The position numbers were made by a program, and so were the translations under genes. 42,190 nt of DNA from Actinomycetes bacterium. Its GTDB lineage: Bacteria > Actinomycetota > Thermoleophilia > Gaiellales > Gaiellaceae. The stretch's first letter is position 1; each line of letters begins with the position of its first letter. Below, piece by piece: positions 27,019-35,693 of the stretch. The notes beneath the pieces were generated by a model. The model worked only from the letters and a program-made list of their open reading frames with translations. It did no database searches and was not told the origin of the DNA. The stretch lies in the NCBI GenBank assembly GCA_026708005.1, contig JAPOVR010000043.1, forward strand, positions 1-42,190, written 5' to 3'.

Positions 27019-27114
27019 GGTCTAGTGACACACGGAGCGCTTGAATCCATGCGGGTCGGCTGATAGGGGCTTAGAGCGCTTGTCCACGAATCCAGCGGCT
27101 TTTGCCCACCGTCG
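27019..27114 (+). repeat. 96-bp direct repeat, right copy, flanking the CBASS-like island
   Basis: Partner of 22165-22260, same length and orientation. It lies about 35 bases upstream of the operon promoter, so the repeats tightly bracket the promoter and all operon genes. Confidence 0.7.
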
Positions 27115-27937
27115 ATGCCGCTCTTGCGGATGAGCTTCTGGATTTCCCATTCCGCCGTACTGAGAGGAGCCGTGAGCCTTTGGGCATAACGAACTCGCCA
27201 GAGCCGAGTCTGCGCACCGGTTTCTCCTATCTCGACTGGTACTTGGCTGGCAGCGTCGCTGCTAGCAGTCCCTGATGACGTGTGGGCGGCACGCGGGACC
27301 TTGTGGAACGGGTTGGGTGTCCCCAGCCCTCAGTGGCGGCCCAGGGAGCGGAGGCTGCGGCTTGGCTGACCAGTCGCCTCGGGAGCGTAGCCCGCCGGGG
27401 TTATGGGCTGGTCTGCCCGGAGGCCTCGCTGGTCTGCCCGAGGCGACGAGCCGTGAAGCCGTCAGCTTGCCGTCGGGGCTGGCGGCATCAACGAGCACAC
27501 TCAGCCGGGTGTCGGTGTTGCGAACACTGAGCCTTGATCTGTCGGGACACCTACCGCCTCAGTGTCACCGTCCCGTCGCGTGTCTCGGCCCTGGTTGACA
27601 CGCGCTCCCCGGCTGGCCTGTACAGCTCCGCTTGTCGGTCCCGTCGGGGAGCGCAGCCTCGACCATCTCGGTCTGCGTGATCAGCACAGCCTCTTTCGTC
27701 AACCGGTCGCGCCCTGACCCGCTGGTTCCACACACCCTGGCGGTGTGCTTGGAGAGATGCCTGAGCCTCCGACCAAGGAGGTGTCCGGTAGGGTGCCCGG
27801 TACGCCAATGCCGATGGGGGACGGAAACGTGTCCCTTGCAGCTTCGCACGGTCGGGGACGGGTTCCGCGCTCCCTCCGGCGAGGCTGTGAAGGCGGCATT
27901 GGCGTGTTAGCCCGAACCCGACCCGGAAGGAGCACCT
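27115..27937. other. Intergenic, no certain gene
   Basis: Contains GC-rich sequence and the AAGGAG ribosome-binding site of the lipoprotein gene at its right end. On the minus strand (about 27.55-27.72 kb) a protein-like run LTKEAVLITQTEMVEAALPD could join RPAGERVSTRAETRDGTVTL if one G is added to a GG run, so a small decayed gene is possible but not called. Confidence 0.35.
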
Positions 27938-29311
27938 ATGCCAGAGTCCAGGTTGAAGGTCATGCTCGCGGCTGGACTCCGTGTCCGTGGGCTCGCTGCC
28001 GCCGTAGCCACCACAGCGGTGTTCCTGGTATCGGCGTGTCTGCCGGACGGTCTTCAGTCGGACGGACTTCAGCTGGAATCGGAAACGGTGATAGCCGACG
28101 AGTTCGGTCAGGAGTGGCCGCTAACGGTGCCGTCCGCTGAGCTCTACTGCGAAGGCCTCGGCGACAGGCTCAGCATCATTTGGGTGAGAAGCGGCGACAC
28201 CTACTACCCGCTCACCGGTTTCACCTGGACTTACCTGGCAGAGCACCGCTCCTGGATGAAGCTCAGAGACCTCGAAGAGATCTGGCGCGAAAACCCGGAT
28301 CTTCCCGGTTTGAGGATCTCGATCGGCCCGCTGCGGGACCGCGCGTTCTCTCTATGCGGGAACGACTCACCCCGGCAGGCCACACGGACACGGCCTCCTC
28401 CGGCGCCGCCTCCTGCCCACCCAGCGCCGCCTGCCAGCCCCCCGCAAACCCAGGGCCCGGCAGCGACACGAGCAGCGCCTGCAAGGAGGGCTGCGCCGCC
28501 TCCCGTTGTTGAGAAGCCCCACATCGTCGGCGAAACCGCAACGCTCGTCGGCCCCGGCGGCGCTGTCTTCACCGTCACGCTCCACAAGATCATCGACCCC
28601 GCCGAGATCGAACACAAGCCCGGGCCAGGGAACAGGCTCGTTGCTGCCAAGGTCGAGCTCGGCAACATCAGCTCCGCTGCCTACAGCCCCGGTGACGCGG
28701 CCGGTGTCGTGTCCGTCATTGACACGAACGGCAACGAGTACGGGCCGATAGCGTCCGGGCGGAGGCCGCGGCTGTGGGACATCAGCGTCGAGCCGGGCGC
28801 CTCGCAGGCGGGGTTCGTCACGTTCGAGGTGCCAGAGGAAATACAGCTTGGCGCTCTCACGTGGTCGGCGAACGGTCCCAGGGGAGACGTCGCCGAGTGG
28901 GGGATCGAGAGCCAGTCGAAACCAACAGGGCAACCAGCCGCGATGCCTATGCCGCCCCCGGCTCCAGCTCCTCTTCCGCCTCTGCCGGCGCCACCGCCGC
29001 AGACGCAGGGCGAGACCGACCCGTTGCTGTGGTTCGCGGGTGGGACGCTACATCAGAAAACCGCTGCTGATTGGGTGAGAGCGCCCCGTCGTGACCGGCT
29101 CGCGACAGCAGCTGACTACGCGATCGCAGCACTGAAGAACACGATCGTGTGGGATGCAATCAGCGATGTAGACCAGGTGAGGCCCTACGCGGAAGACCTC
29201 GTGGAATGCATCGACACGGCTTACGGCACAGAACCGATCGTTCCCACGCTGGTAAACAGCGATACCGCTGCCTTCTGCTGGTTGTTGATGTACCCGAACC
29301 TTCTGAAGTAG
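27938..29311 (+). CDS. Putative lipoprotein with DUF2511-like and DUF4352-like domains
   Basis: 457 residues; ATG 27938 follows AAGGAG at seven bases. The signal peptide (about residues 10-35) ends in the lipobox LVSAC, so the mature protein would be anchored by its Cys. Domain 1 (about 45-145): EWPLTVPSAELYCEG, then YYPLTGFTWTYL, then PGLRISIGPLRDRAFSLC resembles DUF2511. A Pro/Ala-rich linker follows. Domain 2 (about 195-320) is a beta-rich DUF4352/immunoglobulin-like module (NRLVAAKVELGNISS, later ISVEPGASQAGFVTFEVPEE). A second Pro-rich linker leads to a C-terminal helical region (TAADYAIAALKNTIVWDAIS) with two cysteines. Extracytoplasmic, function unknown. Monocistronic. Confidence 0.85.
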   Translation: MPESRLKVMLAAGLRVRGLAAAVATTAVFLVSACLPDGLQSDGLQLESETVIADEFGQEWPLTVPSAELYCEGLGDRLSIIWVRSGDTYYPLTGFTWTYLAEHRSWMKLRDLEEIWRENPDLPGLRISIGPLRDRAFSLCGNDSPRQATRTRPPPAPPPAHPAPPASPPQTQGPAATRAAPARRAAPPPVVEKPHIVGETATLVGPGGAVFTVTLHKIIDPAEIEHKPGPGNRLVAAKVELGNISSAAYSPGDAAGVVSVIDTNGNEYGPIASGRRPRLWDISVEPGASQAGFVTFEVPEEIQLGALTWSANGPRGDVAEWGIESQSKPTGQPAAMPMPPPAPAPLPPLPAPPPQTQGETDPLLWFAGGTLHQKTAADWVRAPRRDRLATAADYAIAALKNTIVWDAISDVDQVRPYAEDLVECIDTAYGTEPIVPTLVNSDTAAFCWLLMYPNLLK

Positions 29312-30013
29312 AGAAGAAAGACGACCGCAGAAGATCCTGGCATCGTTTCCCCTGCATCGAGAACCGAGGCAGCCACCTTATGGCTAGCCATGTGTCCCCT
29401 TAGGGCAGGAAATTCACGACAGGATTAACCTGCCTCTGATGTTGTGCGGGGGTTTTGTGTGGTGTAGTGGTGTGGGTGGTGTTTCGGGTTGTGGTAGGGG
29501 GTGGGCGGGAGGCGCCAGTGGGCGTTAAGCGGTCTCTGTAAGGCCTTTGGGGCGTAGCTGGCGGCTTGGGTCTGTGCCGGGCTGCCGCGGTCGCGAGGGG
29601 GTTGTCGGCTGTGTCTCGTCCGGCTATGGCCAGCTGCTGCAAGCCGCCACCCGCCTGTGAGAAGTCGGCTTGCCAACCGGATCCGGTGGCCCGGACGTGA
29701 ACTATGGGCAGGTGGGGCGCGGCCGGCCGCGGGACCGGCCGGCCGGCCGCAGGCGGCGTCGTTCTTGGGTTAAGGACGCGACACCCCGGTGCCCCTCCTG
29801 CCGTCAGATGCGCCTCTTTCCCGCTTGGGGCCGCTTGCCTAGCCCCCGACTAGCCCTAGGGCACTGGTACGGCCGATAAGCCGTACTACTCCAGGCCCGT
29901 TGGCTAGCCGGACAGCGTTCAGGCCCGCGGGGCGCCGCTTCGATTATGCAGCGCGCGGGCACGGTGGCGCTGGCCGGGGTTGGCCGTTATCGGGCGGGTC
30001 GGGTGGTTTAGTG
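29312..30013. other. Noncoding, with a probable IS3 right-end remnant at about 29.43-29.65 kb
   Basis: The minus strand near 29.45-29.6 kb carries a run of CCACACCACTACACC-type sequence leading into ACATCAGAGGC. This resembles the end sequences following OrfB in the IS3 remnants at 19.63 and 37.40 kb. The rest shows GGCCGG-rich inverted sequence at 29.72-29.75 kb and no gene. Confidence 0.4.
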
Positions 30014-33000
30014 CTAGTTGTGGGTGGGAGGCATGGGGGTGTTGGTGTGGATGGGTTGGATGTTGGTGACGATGGTGTTGGTGGTTCCGTCCCATCGGGA
30101 GACCGTGCCCTGAGCGAGGATGATCCGGCTTTCGAGCGTCCTTCTGTGTCGGGTGTAGACGCGGGGCCAGAGGATGAGTTGGGTGTCTCCTGTTTCGTCT
30201 TCGATGGTCACGAACACTGTGCCGTCTTGTCCTTTGGGGTGTTGTCTGGCGATCGGCCATCCCGCCACCGTGACCAGTTCGCCGTCGCCGCGCCTCTCGA
30301 CCTCCGCCGCCGGGAGCACGTGGGGGTCGAGGGTGGGTCGTAGGAAGTCCATGAGGTGTCCTTTGGGGTAGATGCCGAGGGTTTGGTATTCGCTGGCCAT
30401 CTTCTCGTAGTCGGTGAGGTCGGCGAGTGGGGGCACGCTGTTTCCTTGTGTTGTGGGCAGGGCTTGCTGGCCGTTGTTGGTGGGTGGGGTGGGCAGGCCG
30501 GCCTCCCAGAGGGCTTGTCTGCGGTTGGGGGTGGTGTTGTCGAGGGCCCCTGCCTGGATCAGGGAGAGCAGAGCCTGGGGTTTGAGGCCTGTCCGTCGTA
30601 CCAGGTCCCCTGCGCTGGTGTAGGGACCGTCGTTGCGGCGTTCTGCGACGATCAGCACGGCTGCCTGTTCGCCAACGTCTTTGATGCGGTCGAGGCCGAG
30701 CAGGACGGCGCCGTGGTGGGGGGTGGACTGTGGCTGGCTGCGGTTGATGCAGGGGTTGAGGAAGGGGACACGGAAGCGGCGTGCGTCTTGTTTGATTGTC
30801 TCGAGCGGGTAGAAGCCCATCGGCTGGTTGTTGAGGAGGGCGGTGTAGAACTCGAGGGGGTGGTAGCGCTTTAGCCAGGCGGCTTGGTAGGCGGTGATGG
30901 CGAAGGCGTGGGAGTGAGATTCGGGGAACATGTAGTGGCCGTTGATTTTCGCGAAGACCTTTTCGGCGGTTTGTGGGGGGACACGGTTTCTGTGGGCGCC
31001 CGCCAGGAACCGTTGCCGGTGGGCGGCGATCAGCTGCTCGTTGTTGGGTTTGGTGAAGGCCCTTCGTAGCTCGTCGGCCTCGGCTGCGGTCATGCCGGCC
31101 ACGTCGGTGATGAGCTGGACGGCCTGCTCTTGCCAGATGATGATCCCGTAGCCGCGTTTGAGGGCCCGTTGCTCGAGGGGGTGGTCGTAGTCCCAGGGGG
31201 TGTTGCGGCGGTAGCGCTCCACGAACTGGGAGACGGCGCTTCCTTGGACGCCGACGCCGGGCCGGATCAGCGCGACCTGATAGGCGAGGTCCTGGAGGTT
31301 CCTGGATTTGAGGCGCTGCCCCATCTTGAGCTGGGCCGGGGACTGGAGCAGAAACACCCCCTTGCAGAGGCCCTTGTTGATCAGGTCGTACACCCCGTGG
31401 TCTTCCGGGTCGACATCTGCGAGGTCGGGTCGTTTCCCCTCGCGCTCTTCGATCAGGTCCAGCGCCTCCTCGATCTGGTCGAGCACGGGCAGGGAGAGCA
31501 GGTCGATCTTGGCGAAGCCGGCGTCGGCGACTGAGTCTTTGTCCCAGTCGATGATCCGGCGGCCCTGGGTGGCCCCAGCCCGAGTAGGGACCATCTCCGG
31601 TATCGGGCTGCTGCTGAGCACCATGCCGCCGACGTGCTGGCCCAGGCCCTTGGGCGCGTCAATCAGCTGGGGGGCCAGGGCGGCCAGGTCCCGCCAGCCC
31701 GGGGCTTCCACCTTTTCGCTGAAGAAGGGGAGCCCCGTCATTTGTTCCCTCAGGTCGGCGGCGGTGGTGTGGGGGTGCAGCTGGCGGGAGAGCAGCGACA
31801 GGTGTTCCCGGGGGAGGCCGAGGGCTTTGCCCAGATCGTGGATGATCCCTTTGGTCGAGTAGGTGCTGACCGCCCCGGCAAGGACAGCGTAGTCGGGCCC
31901 GAAATGCTGGTGCACCCGCCGGATCAGCTCGTCCCGGAGGCTGCGGGGGAAGTCGAGGTCGATGTCGGGAAGCGTCGATACGTCCTCGGGGATGAACCGC
32001 TCCAGGGTGAGGTTCCACTTGAGCGGGTCGACGTGGCTGATCCCGATCAGGTAGCCGGCCAGCAGCGCCACTGAGGAGCCGCGGCCCCGGCCCGGCGGCC
32101 GCTCCTCCACCGGCGTGCCCGGGCCGACGGTGCCGCGCTCCACCATGATCTGCCGGGCGATCAGGGCGATCTGGCGGTAGAGGAGCAGGAAGCCGGCGAG
32201 GCGGTGCTTGCGGATGAGCCGGAGCTCCTCCCGCAGACGCTCCTCAACGTGGTGTGGGAGGGGGTTGCCGTAGCGTCTCCGGGCCGCCACCCGGCAGAGC
32301 CGCTCCAGGTGGCTGTCCGGGGTGTGACCGTCCGGTACCGGGGGCTCGGGCAGGGTGTAGCCCAGGTCGGTGGCGAGGTTGAACACGCACCGCTCCGCGA
32401 CACCAAGGGTGTTAGCCACAGCGTCGGGGTGCTCCCTGAACAGGCTCTCCATCTCGGCCTGGGACTTCAAGCACAGATGGTGGTTAGGCCGAATGTGGGG
32501 GAGCGCCCCCTCGATCGTGGTGTTCCGTTTGGCGGCGGCCAGCGCCTGCTGCAACCTGTACCTGTCGGGGGTGTGGTAGTGGACGTCGTTGCTGGCAACC
32601 AGCCCCACCCCCGCCTCCCGGGCCAGCCCCGCCAGCCCCCGGTTGCGCTCTGTGTCCCCCCGCAGCAGGTTCCGGTTCAGCTCCAGATAGACCGAGCCCG
32701 GCCCGAACCACTCCAGGTAGCTGTTGAGGAGCCCGCGGGCTTCTGCGCGGCGACCGTCCGCCAGCAGCCTCGAGAGGGGCCCGCCGCGGCCGCCGGTCAA
32801 CAGGATCAGGCCCTCTGAGTGGTGGGGCAGGTGCGCGGGGTCCAGCCGTGGGTGTCTGCGGTCGGCGGTATTCGCTTCGGTGAACAGCCGGCAGAGGTTC
32901 GAGTACCCCCGCCTGGTGGCGGCCAGCAGAACCAGCCGGGAGCCGTCGGTCAACGTCAGCTCCCCGCCCGTGACCGGCCTGACCCCCAGGCTGTTGGCGA

Positions 33001-33160
33001 GCCGCGCGAACTCCAACGCCCCGCACAGGTTGGTGTCGGTCAGAGCCAGCGCCGGATACCCATACCCCTTCGCCCGGGCCAACAACTCATGGCTGTGGGA
33101 CGCCCCCGCCCCGAACGAGTAGAAGCTCTTCGCGTGAAGCTCAACGTATCCGCCAGTCAC
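30014..33160 (-). CDS. dnaE2: Error-prone DNA polymerase III alpha subunit DnaE2
   Basis: 1,048 residues from GTG 33160, 18 bases after imuB. It copies damaged DNA in the SOS mutasome with ImuB. Polymerase residues are intact: TLPDIDLDFPRS (about 395-405), AGFAKIDLLSLPVLDQIEEA (about 545), GQHVGGMVL and YMFPESHSHAFAITAYQAAW. A C-terminal OB fold reads LVTVAGWPIARQHPKG and TVFVTIEDETGDTQLILW. The N-terminal PHP domain looks degenerate: VELHAKSFYSF in place of an HxH motif, and ALTDTNLCGALEF in place of TDHD, so metal-dependent exonuclease activity is unlikely. Length is normal for DnaE2. It is cotranscribed with imuB and thus probably LexA-controlled. Confidence 0.93.
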   Translation of the reverse strand: MTGGYVELHAKSFYSFGAGASHSHELLARAKGYGYPALALTDTNLCGALEFARLANSLGVRPVTGGELTLTDGSRLVLLAATRRGYSNLCRLFTEANTADRRHPRLDPAHLPHHSEGLILLTGGRGGPLSRLLADGRRAEARGLLNSYLEWFGPGSVYLELNRNLLRGDTERNRGLAGLAREAGVGLVASNDVHYHTPDRYRLQQALAAAKRNTTIEGALPHIRPNHHLCLKSQAEMESLFREHPDAVANTLGVAERCVFNLATDLGYTLPEPPVPDGHTPDSHLERLCRVAARRRYGNPLPHHVEERLREELRLIRKHRLAGFLLLYRQIALIARQIMVERGTVGPGTPVEERPPGRGRGSSVALLAGYLIGISHVDPLKWNLTLERFIPEDVSTLPDIDLDFPRSLRDELIRRVHQHFGPDYAVLAGAVSTYSTKGIIHDLGKALGLPREHLSLLSRQLHPHTTAADLREQMTGLPFFSEKVEAPGWRDLAALAPQLIDAPKGLGQHVGGMVLSSSPIPEMVPTRAGATQGRRIIDWDKDSVADAGFAKIDLLSLPVLDQIEEALDLIEEREGKRPDLADVDPEDHGVYDLINKGLCKGVFLLQSPAQLKMGQRLKSRNLQDLAYQVALIRPGVGVQGSAVSQFVERYRRNTPWDYDHPLEQRALKRGYGIIIWQEQAVQLITDVAGMTAAEADELRRAFTKPNNEQLIAAHRQRFLAGAHRNRVPPQTAEKVFAKINGHYMFPESHSHAFAITAYQAAWLKRYHPLEFYTALLNNQPMGFYPLETIKQDARRFRVPFLNPCINRSQPQSTPHHGAVLLGLDRIKDVGEQAAVLIVAERRNDGPYTSAGDLVRRTGLKPQALLSLIQAGALDNTTPNRRQALWEAGLPTPPTNNGQQALPTTQGNSVPPLADLTDYEKMASEYQTLGIYPKGHLMDFLRPTLDPHVLPAAEVERRGDGELVTVAGWPIARQHPKGQDGTVFVTIEDETGDTQLILWPRVYTRHRRTLESRIILAQGTVSRWDGTTNTIVTNIQPIHTNTPMPPTHN

Positions 33161-33177
33161 CCAAGAACACCCGGCCC

Positions 33178-34638
33178 CTAGATGCGCTGCCGGTACCAGC
33201 AGGCGCTCTGCTGGTCCCGGAACAGGGTGACTTGCAGTCCGTCTTCCCGGCCGACCCGGTAGTAGACACGACTCACGGGTTCCGGCATCCACCAGAGATC
33301 GAAACACCACCGCTCCTCGATACGAGCTACCCGATGCCATCTCCGTCCCAGGTGCACAGCGACGGGCTGCTGGCCTGTGCCCTCCCTGACCGCCACTCGT
33401 GCGGGGAGGGAGACCGGTTTGATGGTGTCCTTCCCTGACGGGTCGATCGGGACCTGCACGGCCTGCAGTTCCGGGACGGGATGCCAGGGAGCGACATCCG
33501 CTAGCCGGTACAGGACGTGCTCCCCACCGGCCTGGGCCCGCAGCCGCCCAGCCACCTCCACCAGCCCGGCCAGCCGCCTGCGCCTGTCGTCCCGCCTGTC
33601 GTCCAGCAGCGTCATCTGTGTCCCCGACTCGCCGGTGAGGTCGGCGAGAACCACGGCCGCCTCCTGGACGGGCGCCCGGGGATGATCTGCCTCCAGCTGT
33701 CTCTTGACAATGGAAGCGGCCCGCTCCCAGCTGCCGACGCCCTGTTTGAACCTGACGCTCTTCTCCCACAGCGGCGCCTGGGAGAGAACGCAGGAGAGGA
33801 TCGCCCTCCTCGCGCGTCGGCCTCGCATCTGGGGCTGGGAAAACACCTGCTCAAGGAGTGTGTCTACCACCCTCAAAAGAAGGCCCAACGAGGTGGAGGC
33901 AAACGGCAACACGACGCTCTCAACGACCGGCTCCTCAAACCCCGAAGCAACCAGAAGGCGCTCATCGACTCCGCGGGAGAGATCCCACGCCCTCCTGCCC
34001 TCATGCCCGAACCGCTCGACAAGGAAACCCGCCCCGATCGAGGCGACCTCCCCCAGGGTGTGAAGACCCAGGCGGCGCATCCCGGCCTTCACCCCGGAGG
34101 GGACTGGGAGAACATCAACGGAACAGGGGGCGAGGAAGCCCCGCACATCGTCGGGCACCTCCGTCACAGCCAACGGCCCGCTGCGCGAGGCAGCCACAAA
34201 AGCGGGGAACTTGCCGTCCCCGACACCGGCCCGCGGCCCCAGATACCCAGGAACCGCCCCCAACAAAGCAGCCGCCACCCCACCCTCACCCCCATACAGA
34301 CGCTCCAAACCGTCCAGCCGCGCGTAGGCCACACCCAACTCGGCCGCCTCCACCCGGTCGCTCACCCCCCGCAACGACGCCATCACCCCACCGAACACCC
34401 GCCGGTAAAACGGCTCGTCGGCGTCAAGCACAACAGCGTCCGCCTGGCAGGACACCGCCGCCTGCAGCGGCATCCCCACAGCCACCCCAGAAACACCCGG
34501 GAACCAGTCGACGACCACAGGCCCCCCACCCGGGCGGCCACGATCGACAATCAGGACAGGCCTGCCCCCCAGGCAGGGACGCCGGCTCATCTCCGCCTTC
34601 GCCCTCAAACGAGTGACCAGCACACACGCAACCCGCAC
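33178..34638 (-). CDS. imuB: ImuB, Y-family polymerase-like mutasome adaptor
   Basis: 486 residues if GTG 34638 is the start (MRVACVLVTRLRAKAEM aligns with the first strand of Y-family palms, and GGGGGT lies upstream); the open frame continues further upstream but is compositionally unlike a protein. Features: RPVLIVDRG and GVAVGMPLQAAVSCQADAVV, AELGVAYARLDGLERLYGGE at the place of the catalytic SxDE motif (acidic pair missing, so probably catalytically dead), a helix-hairpin region GMRRLGLHTLGEVASIGA, the little-finger part, and a clamp-binding-like QMTLLD (about 341-346). ImuB bridges DnaE2 to the sliding clamp. No imuA is next to it. It is preceded by a LexA box. Confidence 0.88.
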   Translation of the reverse strand: MRVACVLVTRLRAKAEMSRRPCLGGRPVLIVDRGRPGGGPVVVDWFPGVSGVAVGMPLQAAVSCQADAVVLDADEPFYRRVFGGVMASLRGVSDRVEAAELGVAYARLDGLERLYGGEGGVAAALLGAVPGYLGPRAGVGDGKFPAFVAASRSGPLAVTEVPDDVRGFLAPCSVDVLPVPSGVKAGMRRLGLHTLGEVASIGAGFLVERFGHEGRRAWDLSRGVDERLLVASGFEEPVVESVVLPFASTSLGLLLRVVDTLLEQVFSQPQMRGRRARRAILSCVLSQAPLWEKSVRFKQGVGSWERAASIVKRQLEADHPRAPVQEAAVVLADLTGESGTQMTLLDDRRDDRRRRLAGLVEVAGRLRAQAGGEHVLYRLADVAPWHPVPELQAVQVPIDPSGKDTIKPVSLPARVAVREGTGQQPVAVHLGRRWHRVARIEERWCFDLWWMPEPVSRVYYRVGREDGLQVTLFRDQQSACWYRQRI

Positions 34639-34679
34639 ACAACACCCCCAACACACACCAGCCAAACAGGGAGCACACC

Positions 34680-34709
34680 ACGGTACCGAACACACGTTCG
34701 TACTGTCAA
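34680..34709 (-). promoter_or_regulatory. SOS promoter with LexA box upstream of imuB-dnaE2
   Basis: CGAACACACGTTCG at 34687-34700 fits the Gram-positive LexA consensus CGAAC-N4-GTTCG. On the minus strand TTGACA (34704-34709) and TACCGT (34680-34685) lie 18 bases apart, so the LexA box fills the spacer and LexA would block polymerase. The transcription start would be about 35 bases before the chosen imuB GTG. Confidence 0.85.
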
Positions 34710-35693
34710 CCCCGCCCCAACCCCAACAACCCCCCAGCCAGCCGAACCAGCCAACACCACAGACGCAACACCCGCCCCACCAAAACCGGGACCAACCGCC
34801 GCAAGCAGCACTACCGGCCGTGGCAGGGCCGCTTTGGTTGTTTGCTCCGTGGTGGTAGTACCGGGCGACAGCGCCCTGACCGGTGAGCCCGGCACAGGCG
34901 TAGCGGACGGGCATCGCAAGGGATGTCTGCCCAGCAGCCTGTCTGCGCTATTGGGGTGAGGCCGGCGTCGTCTCTGATGATGCCTTAGACCAATCCTGGC
35001 TCTGCCCGAGCAGCCACTGAAACGGCTGGCGCCTTCGCAGCCCACGGCCCAGGCGGCAGCGCGCGTACCAAGAGGCGGGCAACCCAGAAGGCAGGGAAAC
35101 GCCGGGAACTCTCACAGGCACCGGGTGAGACAAACGCCGCCAGAAACTGTGACCTGTTGCCAGGCCTGGCGGCCGCTCTTTCCCGCCCGGGGCGCTCGAC
35201 GAGTTCCTCCCTGCTATCGAGGCCGTCCTTCCCGGCACGGGCTCCCAGACGTTCCCACTTCGCGGAGCGAGAATTTCGGAAATGGCGCAGCCTCGATTGG
35301 CAAGCGGCGCGAGCGCGGCGAGTTTCGCCGATGCTTCCTGGGGCCATCATCAGCAGGCAGAGGCAGCCCTTGGTGCGCGAACCGCTTCCGTCCAGGCAGA
35401 CGCGCGTTGCGCAACCGGACGCAGTCGCTGCCGGTGCGCACCAGCCGCCACCGCGCGAACGCCCGTGTTCTAGGGCGACAGAACGCCGTCCCAGCAACTG
35501 CGGCAGGGCTGGCAGGTTGTCCGGGTCGTTCGTTCGTACCCCGATTCGGTTGGCGGCCTCGGCGAGACCGAAGCATGCATGCTGTAGCCAGCTACCTGGG
35601 CGTCAACAAGACACGACAAGCCGCCCCCAGGCAGTCTGGGAGCCCTCTAGCCAGCTTGACCCCGCGGCCACTGAGGGCGAATCCGAAAGTGGG
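34710..35693. other. Intergenic, no gene recognised
   Basis: Open frames occur on both strands but all are Arg/Ala/Ser-rich with no motif or start signal. No tRNA, promoter or repeat could be supported. It lies between the SOS promoter and the 3' end of the RTX gene. Confidence 0.4.

Noticed and set aside
27551..27849. Small minus-strand gene upstream of the lipoprotein
   Set aside because: Two protein-like pieces need a one-base repair to join and match no family; too weak to call.
33517..34959. 480-codon plus-strand open frame opposite imuB
   Set aside because: It is antisense to a well-supported imuB, Pro/Arg/His-rich with no domain, and typical of shadow frames in GC-rich coding DNA.
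34985..35497. 170-codon minus-strand frame
   Set aside because: No motif, biased composition, no start signal.
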